Shown in pieces: positions 11,695 through 20,592 of a DNA stretch of 64,000 nt (positions are counted from its first letter, which is position 1; the number at the start of each line of letters is the position of its first letter). The stretch is from Pontibacter roseus DSM 17521 (lineage in GTDB: Bacteria > Bacteroidota > Bacteroidia > Cytophagales > Hymenobacteraceae). Position numbers and translations under genes: made by a program. The stretch covers positions 794,849-858,848 of the forward strand of contig NZ_KB890761.1 in NCBI RefSeq assembly GCF_000373265.1. Direction: 5' to 3'. A model generated the notes under the pieces. That model did no database searches. It was not told the origin of the DNA and saw only the letters and a list, made by a program, of their open reading frames with translations.

Positions 11695-12312
11695 ATGCCT
11701 GGAATTATCGGTAAAAAAATCGGAATGACAAGCCTCTTCACTACAGATGGTAAATACACTCCTGTTACGCTTATCCAAGCTGGCCCATGTGTAGTTACTC
11801 AGGTGAAGACGGTTGAGACTGATGGCTATGCAGCTGTACAGCTTGGCTACGGCGAGAAAAAGCTGAAGAGAGTAACAAAAGCAGAAGCTGGTCATTACAA
11901 GAAAGCTAATACGTCAGCTAAGAAAAAAGTTGCAGAATTCGATGTAGAGGGTGTGTCTCTGAATCTCGGTGATTCAGTTGATGTGAATCTATTCGAAGAA
12001 GGAGAATTTATTGATGTGGTTGGTACATCAAAAGGTAAAGGTTTCCAGGGCGTTGTAAAGCGTCACAACTTTGCCGGTGTTGGTGGCCAGACGCACGGTC
12101 AGCACAACAGGGCAAGACACCCTGGTTCTATTGGTGCATGTTCTTGGCCTTCAAGAGTATTCAAAGGAATGCGCATGGCCGGTAGAATGGGCGGTAACAG
12201 AGTAAAAATTCAAAACTTGACTGTGTTACGAGTAATTGCAGACAAAAATCTGTTGGTAGTTAGTGGCTCTGTACCAGGTGCCAAAAATTCTTACGTGTTA
12301 ATTGAGAAATAA
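11695..12312 (+). CDS. rplC: 50S ribosomal protein L3 (uL3)
   Basis: Early-assembly 23S rRNA-binding protein near the peptidyl transferase centre, 205 residues. Diagnostic features are [15 protein letters not shown] at the N-terminus, the [13 protein letters not shown] segment, and the long loop with GGQTHGQH and [14 protein letters not shown] sequence; the glutamine methylated in E. coli L3 lies in this loop. First gene of the long S10-spc-alpha run, about 55 nt downstream of the predicted transcription start. It is followed after one base by rplD. Confidence 0.97.
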   Translation: MPGIIGKKIGMTSLFTTDGKYTPVTLIQAGPCVVTQVKTVETDGYAAVQLGYGEKKLKRVTKAEAGHYKKANTSAKKKVAEFDVEGVSLNLGDSVDVNLFEEGEFIDVVGTSKGKGFQGVVKRHNFAGVGGQTHGQHNRARHPGSIGACSWPSRVFKGMRMAGRMGGNRVKIQNLTVLRVIADKNLLVVSGSVPGAKNSYVLIEK

Positions 12313-12313
12313 A

Positions 12314-12940
12314 ATGGAGCTTTCTGTATTGAATATCAAAGGTGAGGATACAGGTAGAAAGGTAACACTTTCTGATGCTGTATTTGGTGTAGAGCCAAAT
12401 GAGCATGCAATGTATCTTGACGTGAAGCAGTACCTGGCAAATCAGAGACAAGGTACACACAAATCTAAGGAAAGAAACGAAGTAGCTGGATCAACTAAAA
12501 AGATCAAGAAGCAAAAAGGAACTGGTGGTGCACGTGCAGGCAGCATAAAAGCGCCTTTGTTTGTAGGTGGCGGTAGAGTGTTTGGTCCAAAGCCAAGAAA
12601 CTACAGCTTCAAGCTAAATAAGAAGTTGAAAGATGTAGCAAGAGCTTCAGCACTTTCTCTTTTGGCACGTGATAACAAAGTTTCTCTATTAGAAGCCTTC
12701 TCTTTTGAAGCTCCAAAGACGAAAGAGTTCAAGGCTATCCTGAGCAATTTAAAGTCTGAAGGCAAGACATTAGTTGTGCTTCCTGCTGTAGACAAAAACG
12801 TTGTTCTTTCTGGAAGAAATCTAAACAAAGTAAAAGTTTCTACTGCTAGCGACTTAAACACATACGACCTGTTGAATACAGAGCGCGTGCTGTTGGTAGA
12901 AGATTCTGTAAACATAATTGAAAACCTCCTTAGCGCATAA
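12314..12940 (+). CDS. rplD: 50S ribosomal protein L4 (uL4)
   Basis: Large-subunit protein lining the exit tunnel; 208 residues. The tunnel loop is recognisable ([21 protein letters not shown] and [12 protein letters not shown]). In E. coli L4 also represses its own operon by acting on the leader. ATG 12314 ([10 protein letters not shown]) is the start; an in-frame TTG at 12302 inside the rplC end is not plausible. It begins immediately after the rplC stop and ends 2 bp before rplW. Confidence 0.97.
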   Translation: MELSVLNIKGEDTGRKVTLSDAVFGVEPNEHAMYLDVKQYLANQRQGTHKSKERNEVAGSTKKIKKQKGTGGARAGSIKAPLFVGGGRVFGPKPRNYSFKLNKKLKDVARASALSLLARDNKVSLLEAFSFEAPKTKEFKAILSNLKSEGKTLVVLPAVDKNVVLSGRNLNKVKVSTASDLNTYDLLNTERVLLVEDSVNIIENLLSA

Positions 12941-12942
12941 CA

Positions 12943-13230
12943 ATGAACATTCTGAAAAAACCGCTTCTGACGGAAAAATTCGCTGCCATGAATGAGGTTG
13001 GAAAGTATGCTTTCGAGGTGAATATCCGCGCCAACAAAGTTGAAATCAAAAAGGCAGTAGAGAAGCTTTATGGGGTTACAGTTGAGAAAGTAGCTACCAT
13101 GAAGACGCAAGGCAAAGTAAAGAGCAAGTACACCAAATCTGGTGCTGTTTCAGGCCGTGCAGCTTCTAAGAAAAAAGCAATCGTAACCCTGAAAGAGGGT
13201 GAAGTAATAGACTTTTACAGCAGCATATAA
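12943..13230 (+). CDS. rplW: 50S ribosomal protein L23 (uL23)
   Basis: Exit-site protein of the large subunit and docking point for trigger factor and SRP; 95 residues. Recognised from ILKKPLLTEKFAAMNE, the YAFEVNIRANKVEIKKAVEKLYGV helix-strand region and the basic loop. Spacing of 2 bp from rplD and about 10 bp to rplB keeps it in the S10 order. Confidence 0.97.
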   Translation: MNILKKPLLTEKFAAMNEVGKYAFEVNIRANKVEIKKAVEKLYGVTVEKVATMKTQGKVKSKYTKSGAVSGRAASKKKAIVTLKEGEVIDFYSSI

Positions 13231-13240
13231 TTAAATCACA

Positions 13241-14065
13241 ATGGCTTTAAAGAAGTTAAGACCAACAACACCAGGTCAAAGATTCCGTGTAGCGCCAGCG
13301 TTCGATGAAATCACGACAGCTACACCTGAGAAATCTTTGTTGGCACCTATCAAAAAATCTGGTGGACGCAATAACTCGGGTAGAATGACTATGCGCTATA
13401 TGGGCGGTGGTCACAAGCAGAAGTACAGAGTGATAGACTTCAAGCGCACCAAGTATGGTGTTCCTGCTACAGTGAAGACTATCGAGTATGACCCGAATAG
13501 AACAGCCCGCATTGCCCTGCTATTTTATGCAGATGGTGAGAAGAGCTACATCATCGCTCCATCAGGCATAGAAGTAGGAACAGTGGTAGTATCAGGCCCT
13601 GGTGTTGCACCAGAGGTTGGTAACTGCCTCCCTTTATCTGATATTCCTCTAGGTACTATCGTTCACAACATCGAGCTACAGCCTGGCAACGGCGCTACAC
13701 TAGCAAGAAGTGCAGGTTCTTATGCACAGCTGGTAGCAAGAGAAGGCCGATATGCTACTATCAAGCTTCCTTCAGGTGAGCTTCGCATGGTTCTCGTAAA
13801 CTGCTACGCTACAGTAGGAACAGTTTCTAACTCTGACCACATGAACGTGAAGATTGGCAAAGCTGGTCGTAACAGATGGTTGGGCAGACGTCCAAGAGTT
13901 CGTGGTGTTGCTATGAACCCAGTTGATCACCCTATGGGTGGTGGTGAAGGTAAGTCTTCAGGCGGTCACCCACGTTCACGTAAAGGCTTGCTTGCTAAAG
14001 GTCTTAAGACAAGAAGCAAGAAAAAGCATTCAGAGAAACTAATAGTTAATAGAGGAAAGAAATAG
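13241..14065 (+). CDS. rplB: 50S ribosomal protein L2 (uL2)
   Basis: Core 23S rRNA-binding protein needed for subunit joining and peptidyl transfer; 274 residues, standard length. Conserved segments: [27 protein letters not shown] N-terminal region, [12 protein letters not shown], and the C-terminal [18 protein letters not shown] containing the histidine conserved near the catalytic centre. It lies between rplW and rpsS with short gaps. Confidence 0.98.
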   Translation: MALKKLRPTTPGQRFRVAPAFDEITTATPEKSLLAPIKKSGGRNNSGRMTMRYMGGGHKQKYRVIDFKRTKYGVPATVKTIEYDPNRTARIALLFYADGEKSYIIAPSGIEVGTVVVSGPGVAPEVGNCLPLSDIPLGTIVHNIELQPGNGATLARSAGSYAQLVAREGRYATIKLPSGELRMVLVNCYATVGTVSNSDHMNVKIGKAGRNRWLGRRPRVRGVAMNPVDHPMGGGEGKSSGGHPRSRKGLLAKGLKTRSKKKHSEKLIVNRGKK

Positions 14066-14068
14066 TAA

Positions 14069-14347
14069 ATGGCTAGATCACTAAAAAAAGGGCCTTATAT
14101 TGACTACAGGCTCGAGAAGAAAGTTGACGTGATGAATGAGGCTGGCAAAAAGACAGTCATCAAGACATGGTCACGCAGATCCATGATTTCACCAGATTTC
14201 GTTGGACATACATTCGCAGTACATAACGGAAATAAGTTCATCCCGGTTTATGTAACTGAAAACATGGTAGGACATAAATTAGGCGAATTCGCACCTACCA
14301 GAAACTTTAGAGGTCATATTGCTAAAAAAGATAAAGGCAAGCGATAA
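14069..14347 (+). CDS. rpsS: 30S ribosomal protein S19 (uS19)
   Basis: Head protein of the small subunit; 92 residues. [18 protein letters not shown], the [16 protein letters not shown] motif and [13 protein letters not shown] are family hallmarks. It begins 3 bp after rplB and ends 1 bp before the rplV start. Confidence 0.98.
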   Translation: MARSLKKGPYIDYRLEKKVDVMNEAGKKTVIKTWSRRSMISPDFVGHTFAVHNGNKFIPVYVTENMVGHKLGEFAPTRNFRGHIAKKDKGKR

Positions 14348-14348
14348 T

Positions 14349-14741
14349 ATGGAAGCAGTAGCAAGACTTAAAAACGTGCCTACTTCTCCTCGCAAAATGC
14401 GATTAGTAGCAGGTCTAGTGCGCGGCAAGAGCGTAAACAAAGCTTTGGGCTTATTGAAATTCGAAGCTAACTCAGGTGCTGCCAGAATCGAAAAACTTCT
14501 TTTATCTGCCTTAGCAAACTGGCAACAAAAGAATGAAGATTCTCGCATCGAGGAAGCCAATCTCTTCATCAAGGAAATCTTCGTGGATGAAGGTAAGATG
14601 CTGAAGCGTCTGCGCCCAGCTCCTCAAGGACGTGGTTATAGAATCAGAAAGAGATCAAATCATGTTACAGTTGTAATCGACAGTATGACTGAAGAGCAAT
14701 TGGAGCAGCAATCAAAGAAATCTAAAAAAGCCAATAAGTAA
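14349..14741 (+). CDS. rplV: 50S ribosomal protein L22 (uL22)
   Basis: Exit-tunnel protein; its extended hairpin loop is where macrolide-resistance changes map. 130 residues from ATG 14349 ([17 protein letters not shown]); the frame also opens upstream inside rpsS, but that extension is not family sequence. Visible motifs: [15 protein letters not shown] and the C-terminal loop [20 protein letters not shown]. The tail is Gln/Lys-rich. It is followed 4 bp later by rpsC. Confidence 0.97.
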   Translation: MEAVARLKNVPTSPRKMRLVAGLVRGKSVNKALGLLKFEANSGAARIEKLLLSALANWQQKNEDSRIEEANLFIKEIFVDEGKMLKRLRPAPQGRGYRIRKRSNHVTVVIDSMTEEQLEQQSKKSKKANK

Positions 14742-14745
14742 GAAC

Positions 14746-15537
14746 ATGGGACAGAAAGTAAATCCAATAGGTTTTCGCCTAGGAGTTATCAAAGGTTGGG
14801 ATTCTAACTGGTATGGTGGAAAAGATTTCGCTGAGAAGCTGGTTGAAGACGAGAAAATCAGAAAATATATTTTAGCGCGTATCCCTAAAGGTGGCATTTC
14901 TAAAATCATTATTGAAAGGACACTAAAGCGCATCACTATCACAGTTAACACTGCCAGACCAGGTGTAGTAATCGGAAAAGGCGGCCAGGAAGTAGATAAA
15001 ATCAAAGAAGAGCTTAAGAAGCTTACAAACAAAGATGTTCAAATCAACATCTTTGAAATTAAGCGCCCTGAGTTGGATGCTAAACTGGTAGGTGAGTCTA
15101 TTGCTCAGCAGTTGCAGGCTCGTATCTCTTTCCGTCGTGCTATGAAGCAGGCTATCGCTTCTGCCCTGCGTGTTGGTGCTGAAGGTATCAAGGTTCAGGT
15201 ATCAGGTCGCTTGGGCGGTGCTGAGATGGCAAGAACGGAGCACTATAAGGAAGGAAGAACTCCTCTTCACACACTGCGTGCTGATATCGACTATGCCCTG
15301 TCTGAAGCTCAGACGGTATATGGTAAGCTAGGCATCAAGGTATGGATTTTCAAGGGCGAAGTTTACGGTAAGAAAGACCTTACTCCGAACGCTGGACTTG
15401 AAAGCAAAGGTGGCCCTGGTGCACAGAGTGGTGGTGGTGACCGAAGAAGCCGTGGTGGAGAGCGTGGTGAGCGTGGAGAACGCGGTGACCGTAGGAAAAC
15501 GGACGGTGCTGCTAAGCCGCGCAAGCGTCGCCAGTAA
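14746..15537 (+). CDS. rpsC: 30S ribosomal protein S3 (uS3) with Arg/Gly-rich tail
   Basis: Small-subunit head protein at the mRNA entry, 263 residues against 233 in E. coli. The KH domain ([16 protein letters not shown]) and the C-terminal S3 domain ([20 protein letters not shown]) are intact. The extra length is a low-complexity C-terminal tail with repeated [13 protein letters not shown]-type units ending in a basic cluster. Such tails are seen in other Bacteroidota as far as I recall; their role is not established. It sits between rplV and rplP. Confidence 0.97.
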   Translation: MGQKVNPIGFRLGVIKGWDSNWYGGKDFAEKLVEDEKIRKYILARIPKGGISKIIIERTLKRITITVNTARPGVVIGKGGQEVDKIKEELKKLTNKDVQINIFEIKRPELDAKLVGESIAQQLQARISFRRAMKQAIASALRVGAEGIKVQVSGRLGGAEMARTEHYKEGRTPLHTLRADIDYALSEAQTVYGKLGIKVWIFKGEVYGKKDLTPNAGLESKGGPGAQSGGGDRRSRGGERGERGERGDRRKTDGAAKPRKRRQ

Positions 15538-15567
15538 TTGATTGATAACATTATTAAGTTTTAGAAA

Positions 15568-15990
15568 ATGTTACAGCCTAAAAGGACTAAATATAGAAAA
15601 ATGCAAAAAGGCCGCGTGAAAGGTCTGGCTCATAGAGGCAGTACTATTTCATTTGGTTCTTTTGCCATCAAATCTCTGGAAGCTACTTGGATTACAAGCC
15701 GTCAGATAGAGGCCGCTCGTATCGCGATGACAAGAGCAATGAAACGTGAAGGTCAGGTATGGATTCGTATCTTCCCAGATAAGCCTATCACGAAGAAGCC
15801 TGCAGAGGTTCGTATGGGTAAGGGTAAGGGTTCTCCTGAGTATTGGGTAGCCGTGGTTAAGCCAGGTACCATCATGTTTGAATCGGATGGTGTGCCTCTG
15901 GAAGTAGCCAAGGAGTCACTGAGACTTGCTGCACAGAAGCTGCCAGTTAAAACAAAGTTTGTAGTACGTAGAGATTACGTTGAGAAATAG
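15568..15990 (+). CDS. rplP: 50S ribosomal protein L16 (uL16)
   Basis: Large-subunit protein contacting A-site tRNA; 140 residues. Starts [16 protein letters not shown] and contains [22 protein letters not shown], the [20 protein letters not shown] loop (with the arginine hydroxylated in E. coli in this area) and the KLPVKTKFV end. Gap of 30 bp from rpsC, 3 bp to rpmC. Confidence 0.98.
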   Translation: MLQPKRTKYRKMQKGRVKGLAHRGSTISFGSFAIKSLEATWITSRQIEAARIAMTRAMKREGQVWIRIFPDKPITKKPAEVRMGKGKGSPEYWVAVVKPGTIMFESDGVPLEVAKESLRLAAQKLPVKTKFVVRRDYVEK

Positions 15991-15993
15991 TAT

Positions 15994-16194
15994 ATGAAAA
16001 ATTCAGAGATTAAAGCTTTGTCTTTAGAAGAGCTGAAAGAGAAGCTGAACACGGAGCAAACAACCATGCAGAACCTGCGTTTTGCACATGCTATCTCTCC
16101 GTTGGAAAATCCAATGAAAATCCGTGAGACGAAGAGGCTGGTTGCCCGTCTGAATACAGAAGTTCGTCGCCGTGAAATTGAAGCTAACTCTTAA
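15994..16194 (+). CDS. rpmC: 50S ribosomal protein L29 (uL29)
   Basis: Small helical protein near the polypeptide exit; 66 residues. Typical MKNSEIKALSLEELKEKL start and the NPMKIRETKRLVARLNTEVRRRE end. It is flanked by rplP and rpsQ as in every S10 operon. Confidence 0.96.
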   Translation: MKNSEIKALSLEELKEKLNTEQTTMQNLRFAHAISPLENPMKIRETKRLVARLNTEVRRREIEANS

Positions 16195-16209
16195 TACTTA
16201 ATAGAAATC

Positions 16210-16467
16210 ATGGAAGAGAGAAATCTTAGAAAAGAAAGAAGTGGTAAGGTTGTTAGCAACAAGATGGACAAATCTATCACTGTTCTTGTGGAAAGCAGAA
16301 TGAAGCACCCGATGTACGGGAAGTTCGTGAGCAAGTCAACAAAATTCATGGCGCATGATGAGAAGAATGAGTGCAATATCGGAGATACGGTACGCATTCA
16401 GGAGACACGTCCGCTGAGCAAGAACAAGAACTGGCGTTTAGTAGAAATCATAGAAAGGGCGAAGTAA
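16210..16467 (+). CDS. rpsQ: 30S ribosomal protein S17 (uS17)
   Basis: Primary binder of the 16S 5' domain; 85 residues. [22 protein letters not shown], the KHPMYGKFV loop and [20 protein letters not shown] are diagnostic. It ends 1 bp before rplN. Confidence 0.97.
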   Translation: MEERNLRKERSGKVVSNKMDKSITVLVESRMKHPMYGKFVSKSTKFMAHDEKNECNIGDTVRIQETRPLSKNKNWRLVEIIERAK

Positions 16468-16468
16468 G

Positions 16469-16837
16469 ATGATACAGCAAGAATCAAGATTAACTGTAGC
16501 TGACAACAGCGGAGCCAAAGAGGTGTTGTGTATTCGTGTACTAGGTGGTACAGGAAAGAAGTATGCTTCTATCGGTGACAGAATAGTAGTAACTGTGAAA
16601 TCAGCCCTATCTTCTGGAAACGTTAAAAAGGGAACTGTTTCTAAGGCAGTTATTGTAAGGACTAAGAAAGAAATCAGAAGGAAAGACGGCTCATATATTC
16701 GTTTCGACGACAACGCTGCCGTTCTTTTGAACGCCAACAATGAGCCACGTGGTACGCGTATCTTCGGACCAGTAGCACGTGAACTTCGTGAAAAGCAATT
16801 CATGAAAATTGTTTCGTTAGCACCTGAAGTTCTTTAA
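16469..16837 (+). CDS. rplN: 50S ribosomal protein L14 (uL14)
   Basis: Subunit-interface protein; 122 residues, standard length. [27 protein letters not shown] at the N-terminus, GDRIVVTVK, the basic [11 protein letters not shown] stretch, and the C-terminal [16 protein letters not shown] are conserved. First gene of the classical spc part of the run, with no visible promoter of its own. Confidence 0.98.
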   Translation: MIQQESRLTVADNSGAKEVLCIRVLGGTGKKYASIGDRIVVTVKSALSSGNVKKGTVSKAVIVRTKKEIRRKDGSYIRFDDNAAVLLNANNEPRGTRIFGPVARELREKQFMKIVSLAPEVL

Positions 16838-16857
16838 TCATTAATTCAGATATCAAG

Positions 16858-17181
16858 ATGAATAAGAATAAACTTCATGTAAAGACTGGCGATACAGTAA
16901 AAGTACTTGCTGGTGACGAGCGCGGTAAGACAGGCCGCATTACTGCTGTAAATATTGAGAAGCAAAAGGTAACTATCGAAGGATTGAACATGGTGACGAA
17001 ACATTCGAAGCCAAGTGCAAAGAATCCTCAGGGTGGTATAACAAAAGTTGAAGCTCCTATTCACGCTAGCAATGTTGCACTTGTTGACCCAAAGACTGGT
17101 GCTACTACCAAGGTTGGCAAAAGAAAAAACAGCGAAGGTAAAACAGAGCGTTATTCTAAAAAAACAGGAGAGGTAATCTAA
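16858..17181 (+). CDS. rplX: 50S ribosomal protein L24 (uL24)
   Basis: Assembly initiator protein with a KOW domain; 107 residues. The KOW motif is clear ([20 protein letters not shown]), followed by [14 protein letters not shown] sequence and the GGI segment. It sits 20 bp after rplN and 1 bp before rplE. Confidence 0.97.
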   Translation: MNKNKLHVKTGDTVKVLAGDERGKTGRITAVNIEKQKVTIEGLNMVTKHSKPSAKNPQGGITKVEAPIHASNVALVDPKTGATTKVGKRKNSEGKTERYSKKTGEVI

Positions 17182-17182
17182 T

Positions 17183-17737
17183 ATGGCAACTGCAAGATTA
17201 AAAGAGAAATACCAGAATGAGGTAGTGCCTGCACTTAAAGAGAAGTTCCAATACAAGAACGTCATGCAGGTGCCTAAAATCACTAAGATTTCCATCAACA
17301 AAGGTATAGGTGCTGCTGTAGCTGACAAAAAGCTGGTAGATATTGGTGTGGAAGAACTAACCACTATCTCTGGTCAAAAGGCTGTAGCTACTATCGCAAA
17401 AAAATCAGTTTCCAACTTCAAATTACGTGAAGGTATGCCAATCGGTGCCCGCGTGACATTGAGAGGTCAGAAAATGTATGAGTTCCTGGACCGTTTGTTG
17501 ACTATCGCACTTCCACGTGTTCGTGACTTCAGAGGTGTGAACGACAAAGGCTTCGATGGTAGAGGCAACTATACCTTGGGTGTAAAAGAGCAGATAATCT
17601 TCCCAGAAATTAGCATCGATAAAGTAAAAGCTATCAGTGGTATGGATATCACCTTTGTAACTACAGCTCAGACTGACGAGGAGAGTTACGAACTGCTTAA
17701 AGCTTTTGGTATGCCTTTCACTAATGTTAAGAAATAA
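17183..17737 (+). CDS. rplE: 50S ribosomal protein L5 (uL5)
   Basis: 5S rRNA-binding protein of the central protuberance; 184 residues. [16 protein letters not shown], the TGQKAV-like [23 protein letters not shown] stretch, the [27 protein letters not shown] block and [15 protein letters not shown] are family signatures. Gap of 1 bp after rplX, 5 bp to rpsN. Confidence 0.98.
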   Translation: MATARLKEKYQNEVVPALKEKFQYKNVMQVPKITKISINKGIGAAVADKKLVDIGVEELTTISGQKAVATIAKKSVSNFKLREGMPIGARVTLRGQKMYEFLDRLLTIALPRVRDFRGVNDKGFDGRGNYTLGVKEQIIFPEISIDKVKAISGMDITFVTTAQTDEESYELLKAFGMPFTNVKK

Positions 17738-17742
17738 GTAAA

Positions 17743-18012
17743 ATGGCGAAAGAAGCAGTAAAAGCGAGAGAGCTTAAGAGACAAAAATTAGTAGCTAAAT
17801 ATGCTGCTAAGCGTGCTGAATTAAAGGCAAAAGGGGATTACGAGGCACTGGATAAACTTCCGAAGAACTCTTCTCCTGTTAGACTACACAATCGTTGCAA
17901 GCTAACCGGAAGGCCACGTGGCTACATGAGAAAGTTTGGTATTTCTCGTGTTACTTTCAGAGAGCTTGCTTCTGCTGGTAAAATTCCTGGAGTAACAAAG
18001 TCCAGCTGGTAA
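17743..18012 (+). CDS. rpsN: 30S ribosomal protein S14 (uS14), zinc-free form
   Basis: Head protein of the small subunit, 89 residues. This is the longer C-minus form: only one cysteine (in the [15 protein letters not shown] segment) and no CxxC zinc pairs. The [26 protein letters not shown] end is conserved. A gap of 90 bp with a possible promoter follows before rpsH, the largest gap in this part of the operon. Confidence 0.97.
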   Translation: MAKEAVKARELKRQKLVAKYAAKRAELKAKGDYEALDKLPKNSSPVRLHNRCKLTGRPRGYMRKFGISRVTFRELASAGKIPGVTKSSW

Positions 18013-18051
18013 TTTTTTCTTAATACACTAAGAAAGAAGAAAAGATATTCT

Positions 18052-18059
18052 TATCTTTG
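18052..18059 (+). promoter_or_regulatory. Possible internal promoter upstream of rpsH
   Basis: TATCTTTG matches the -7 consensus TAnnTTTG, 44 nt before the rpsH ATG and in an unusually long spacer. I see no TTG at the expected -33 spacing, so this is tentative. Confidence 0.4.
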
Positions 18060-18102
18060 CCGCTCGCTTAGAAAAAAGCAATCAAGATTTAAGTGATTCA
18101 TA

Positions 18103-18501
18103 ATGAACTCAGATCCAATAGCAGATTATTTAACTAGAGTGCGTAACGCCATCAAGGCAAACCACAGAGTAGTTGAAATACCATCTAGCAATATAAAGAA
18201 AGAGATTACAAAAGTATTGTATGACAAAGGCTACATCCAAAGCTATAAATTTGATGATGCAGCTGTACAAGGTACAATCAAAATCGCTCTGAAATACAAC
18301 CCTACTACTAAGCAGTCTGCTATTGTGAAACTAGAGCGGGTTAGTAAGCCAGGGCTTCGTAAGTACACCGGAAATGATAACTTGCCTCGCGTCCTCAATG
18401 GCCTGGGTGTAGCTATTCTTTCAACTTCTAAAGGTGTGATGACTGAAAAAGAAGCCAAATCACTGAATGTAGGTGGTGAGGTATTGTGTTACGTTTACTA
18501 A
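18103..18501 (+). CDS. rpsH: 30S ribosomal protein S8 (uS8)
   Basis: 16S central-domain protein and, in E. coli, the repressor of the spc operon; 132 residues. MNSDPIADYLTRVRNAIKANHR, the VSKPGLRKY motif and the terminal GVAILSTSKGVMTEKEAKSLNVGGEVLCYVY are typical. It ends shortly before the unusual Shine-Dalgarno sequence of rplF. Confidence 0.98.
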   Translation: MNSDPIADYLTRVRNAIKANHRVVEIPSSNIKKEITKVLYDKGYIQSYKFDDAAVQGTIKIALKYNPTTKQSAIVKLERVSKPGLRKYTGNDNLPRVLNGLGVAILSTSKGVMTEKEAKSLNVGGEVLCYVY

Positions 18502-18502
18502 T

Positions 18503-18508
18503 AGGAGG
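18503..18508 (+). promoter_or_regulatory. Perfect Shine-Dalgarno sequence before rplF
   Basis: AGGAGG lies 7 nt upstream of the rplF ATG. Nearly all other genes of this ribosomal run have A/T-rich starts with no such motif, as expected in Bacteroidota, where the anti-Shine-Dalgarno is normally sequestered. The exception may mark special translational control. Confidence 0.7.
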
Positions 18509-18515
18509 ATAGACA

Positions 18516-19070
18516 ATGTCACGTATAGGAAAATTGCCAATCACCCTGCCAAACGATATTCAGGTAACAGTAGGTGAGAACAATGTGGTGACTGTGAAAG
18601 GGCCAAAGGGAACTTTGACAACACCTGTTGACAGAGACATCATCGTTCGTCAAGAAGACGGTCAGATAGTAGTTGAGCGTCCTACAGAGCAGAAGCGTCA
18701 CAAAGCGATGCATGGTCTTTACCGTTCACTCATCAACAACATGGTGGTGGGTGTTACACAAGGCTATAAGGAGCAGCTGGAGCTTATGGGTGTAGGTTAT
18801 AAAGCTACTGTTCAAGGTAACATTCTTGAGCTTGCTCTAGGATATTCGCACAACATCTTCATGACAATGCCTGCTGAAGTATCAGCATCTGCTGTTACAG
18901 AAAAAGGTAAAGCACCTGTTATCACGCTTGAAAGCAATGACAAGCAATTGATAGGACAGGTTGCCGCTAAAATCAGATCGCTCCGCAAAGTAGAGCCTTA
19001 CAAAGGTAAGGGTATACGTTTTGTGGGTGAAGTTGTAAGAAGAAAAGCTGGTAAGACAGCGTCTAAATAA
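18516..19070 (+). CDS. rplF: 50S ribosomal protein L6 (uL6)
   Basis: Large-subunit protein near the factor-binding site; 184 residues. [12 protein letters not shown] at the start, VKGPKGTL, and the C-terminal [16 protein letters not shown] followed by [10 protein letters not shown] are hallmarks. Unlike its neighbours it is preceded by a perfect AGGAGG. Order rpsH-rplF-rplR-rpsE is standard. Confidence 0.98.
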   Translation: MSRIGKLPITLPNDIQVTVGENNVVTVKGPKGTLTTPVDRDIIVRQEDGQIVVERPTEQKRHKAMHGLYRSLINNMVVGVTQGYKEQLELMGVGYKATVQGNILELALGYSHNIFMTMPAEVSASAVTEKGKAPVITLESNDKQLIGQVAAKIRSLRKVEPYKGKGIRFVGEVVRRKAGKTASK

Positions 19071-19078
19071 TCATCATC

Positions 19079-19429
19079 ATGTCTGCAAATAAAGTACAAA
19101 GAAGACTTAGAATTAAGAGAAGTATCAGAAACAAGATTTCTGGTACTCCTGCCAGACCAAGGTTATCTGTTTTCAGAAGCAACAAAGCTATCTACGCGCA
19201 GTTAATCGATGATACAACAGGAAAAACTTTAGCTGCTGCCTCTTCTGCGAAGATTGATGGTGTAACAAACGCTAATATTTCAGTATCGAACCAAGTAGGT
19301 AAAGAAATAGGTGCTAAGGCTATCGAACTGGGCATTACACAGGTTGTGTTTGACCGTTCAGGTTATCTGTACCACGGCAAAGTAAAATCATTGGCTGAAG
19401 GCGCTCGTGAAGCTGGCCTTAAATTCTAA
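19079..19429 (+). CDS. rplR: 50S ribosomal protein L18 (uL18)
   Basis: 5S rRNA-binding protein; 116 residues. [45 protein letters not shown] and the [28 protein letters not shown] end identify it. It lies 8 bp after rplF and 6 bp before rpsE. Confidence 0.98.
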   Translation: MSANKVQRRLRIKRSIRNKISGTPARPRLSVFRSNKAIYAQLIDDTTGKTLAAASSAKIDGVTNANISVSNQVGKEIGAKAIELGITQVVFDRSGYLYHGKVKSLAEGAREAGLKF

Positions 19430-19435
19430 GAAGTT

Positions 19436-19954
19436 ATGTTGAAGAATAATGTTCGCAGTGTGAAGGCTAGCGAGATAGAACTAAAGGAAAGAGTAGTAGC
19501 TATCAACCGTGTTGCCAAAGTAGTTAAAGGTGGTAGAAGATTCAGCTTTGCTGCTATCGTAGTTGTTGGAGACGGCAATGGCGTAGTAGGCTACGGATTG
19601 GGCAAAGCCAATGAAGTTACTGACGCTATCGCTAAGGGTATAGACGATGCCAAGAAAAACCTGGTAAAGGTTCCTCTTTATCACCATACCGTTCCTCATG
19701 CAATGGAAGGTAAGTATTCAGGTGGCTTCGTTCTTGTGAAGCCGGCAGCCCAGGGTACTGGTGTAATAGCAGGTGGTGCAATGCGTGCCGTACTGGAAAG
19801 TGCAGGTATCAAAGACGTGCTTTGCAAGTCTAAAGGCTCTTCGAATCCTCACAACGTAGTTAAGGCTACCTTTGACGCTCTATCAAAGATGCGTGACCCA
19901 TTGGCCGTAGCTCAGCAGCGAGGAGTTAATTTGCAAAAAGTATTTAACGGTTAA
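19436..19954 (+). CDS. rpsE: 30S ribosomal protein S5 (uS5)
   Basis: Fidelity protein at the mRNA entry; 172 residues. [25 protein letters not shown] N-terminal domain, [18 protein letters not shown], and the [21 protein letters not shown] core are intact. It is followed 5 bp later by rpmD. Confidence 0.98.
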   Translation: MLKNNVRSVKASEIELKERVVAINRVAKVVKGGRRFSFAAIVVVGDGNGVVGYGLGKANEVTDAIAKGIDDAKKNLVKVPLYHHTVPHAMEGKYSGGFVLVKPAAQGTGVIAGGAMRAVLESAGIKDVLCKSKGSSNPHNVVKATFDALSKMRDPLAVAQQRGVNLQKVFNG

Positions 19955-19959
19955 TTGAG

Positions 19960-20139
19960 ATGGCTAAAGTAACAATCACACAAGTTAAAAGCATAATTGA
20001 CAGACCTAAGAGCCAGAAGCTTACAATACAAGCACTGGGACTTGGTAAAATCAATAAATCAGTGACTGTTGAATTGACTCCTCAGATTGCTGGTATGGTT
20101 AACAAGGTTCACAATTTAGTAGAAGTAAAAGACATTTAA
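19960..20139 (+). CDS. rpmD: 50S ribosomal protein L30 (uL30)
   Basis: Small large-subunit protein, 59 residues, translated directly from the sequence: MAKVTITQVKSIIDRPKSQ, then LTIQALGLGKINKSV and the VNKVHNLVEVKDI end. Length and the RPKSQK...LGLGK core are those of L30. It fits exactly between rpsE and rplO (1 bp before the rplO ATG). Confidence 0.96.
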   Translation: MAKVTITQVKSIIDRPKSQKLTIQALGLGKINKSVTVELTPQIAGMVNKVHNLVEVKDI

Positions 20140-20140
20140 C

Positions 20141-20587
20141 ATGTATTTGAATTCATTAAAACCTGCAGAAGGATCTGTAAAGGCTAGAAAGAGAATAGGC
20201 AGAGGTACAGGCTCAGGTAGAGGTGGAACTTCTACCAGAGGACACAAAGGTGCTAAATCTCGTTCAGGCTATTCCCAGAAATCTGGGTTCGAAGGCGGTC
20301 AGATGCCACTTCAAAGACGAGTTCCTAAATTCGGCTTTAAGAATTTCAACAGAGTTGAATATAAAGCTATCAATTTAGATGTTGTTGAGAAATTAGCTGC
20401 TGAGACTAACGAAAAAGTTCTTAACTTTGATTTCTTCAAGGCCCACGGTTTGGTGTCTAAGAATGATAAAGTAAAAGTACTTGGTAGAGGAGAGATATCC
20501 ACAGCTGTAGAGGTACACGCTCATGCTTTTTCTCAAACTGCCATTTCATCCATTGAAAAAGCAGGCGGTAAAACAGTAGCTCTTTAA
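20141..20587 (+). CDS. rplO: 50S ribosomal protein L15 (uL15)
   Basis: Late-assembly protein; 148 residues. The Gly/Arg-rich N-terminal extension (RKRIGRGTGSGRGGTSTRGHKG, GFEGGQMPLQRRVPKFGF) is unmistakable. The C-terminal domain ends IEKAGGKTVAL. It is followed 5 bp later by secY, the standard pairing. Confidence 0.98.
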   Translation: MYLNSLKPAEGSVKARKRIGRGTGSGRGGTSTRGHKGAKSRSGYSQKSGFEGGQMPLQRRVPKFGFKNFNRVEYKAINLDVVEKLAAETNEKVLNFDFFKAHGLVSKNDKVKVLGRGEISTAVEVHAHAFSQTAISSIEKAGGKTVAL

Positions 20588-20592
20588 TTTTT

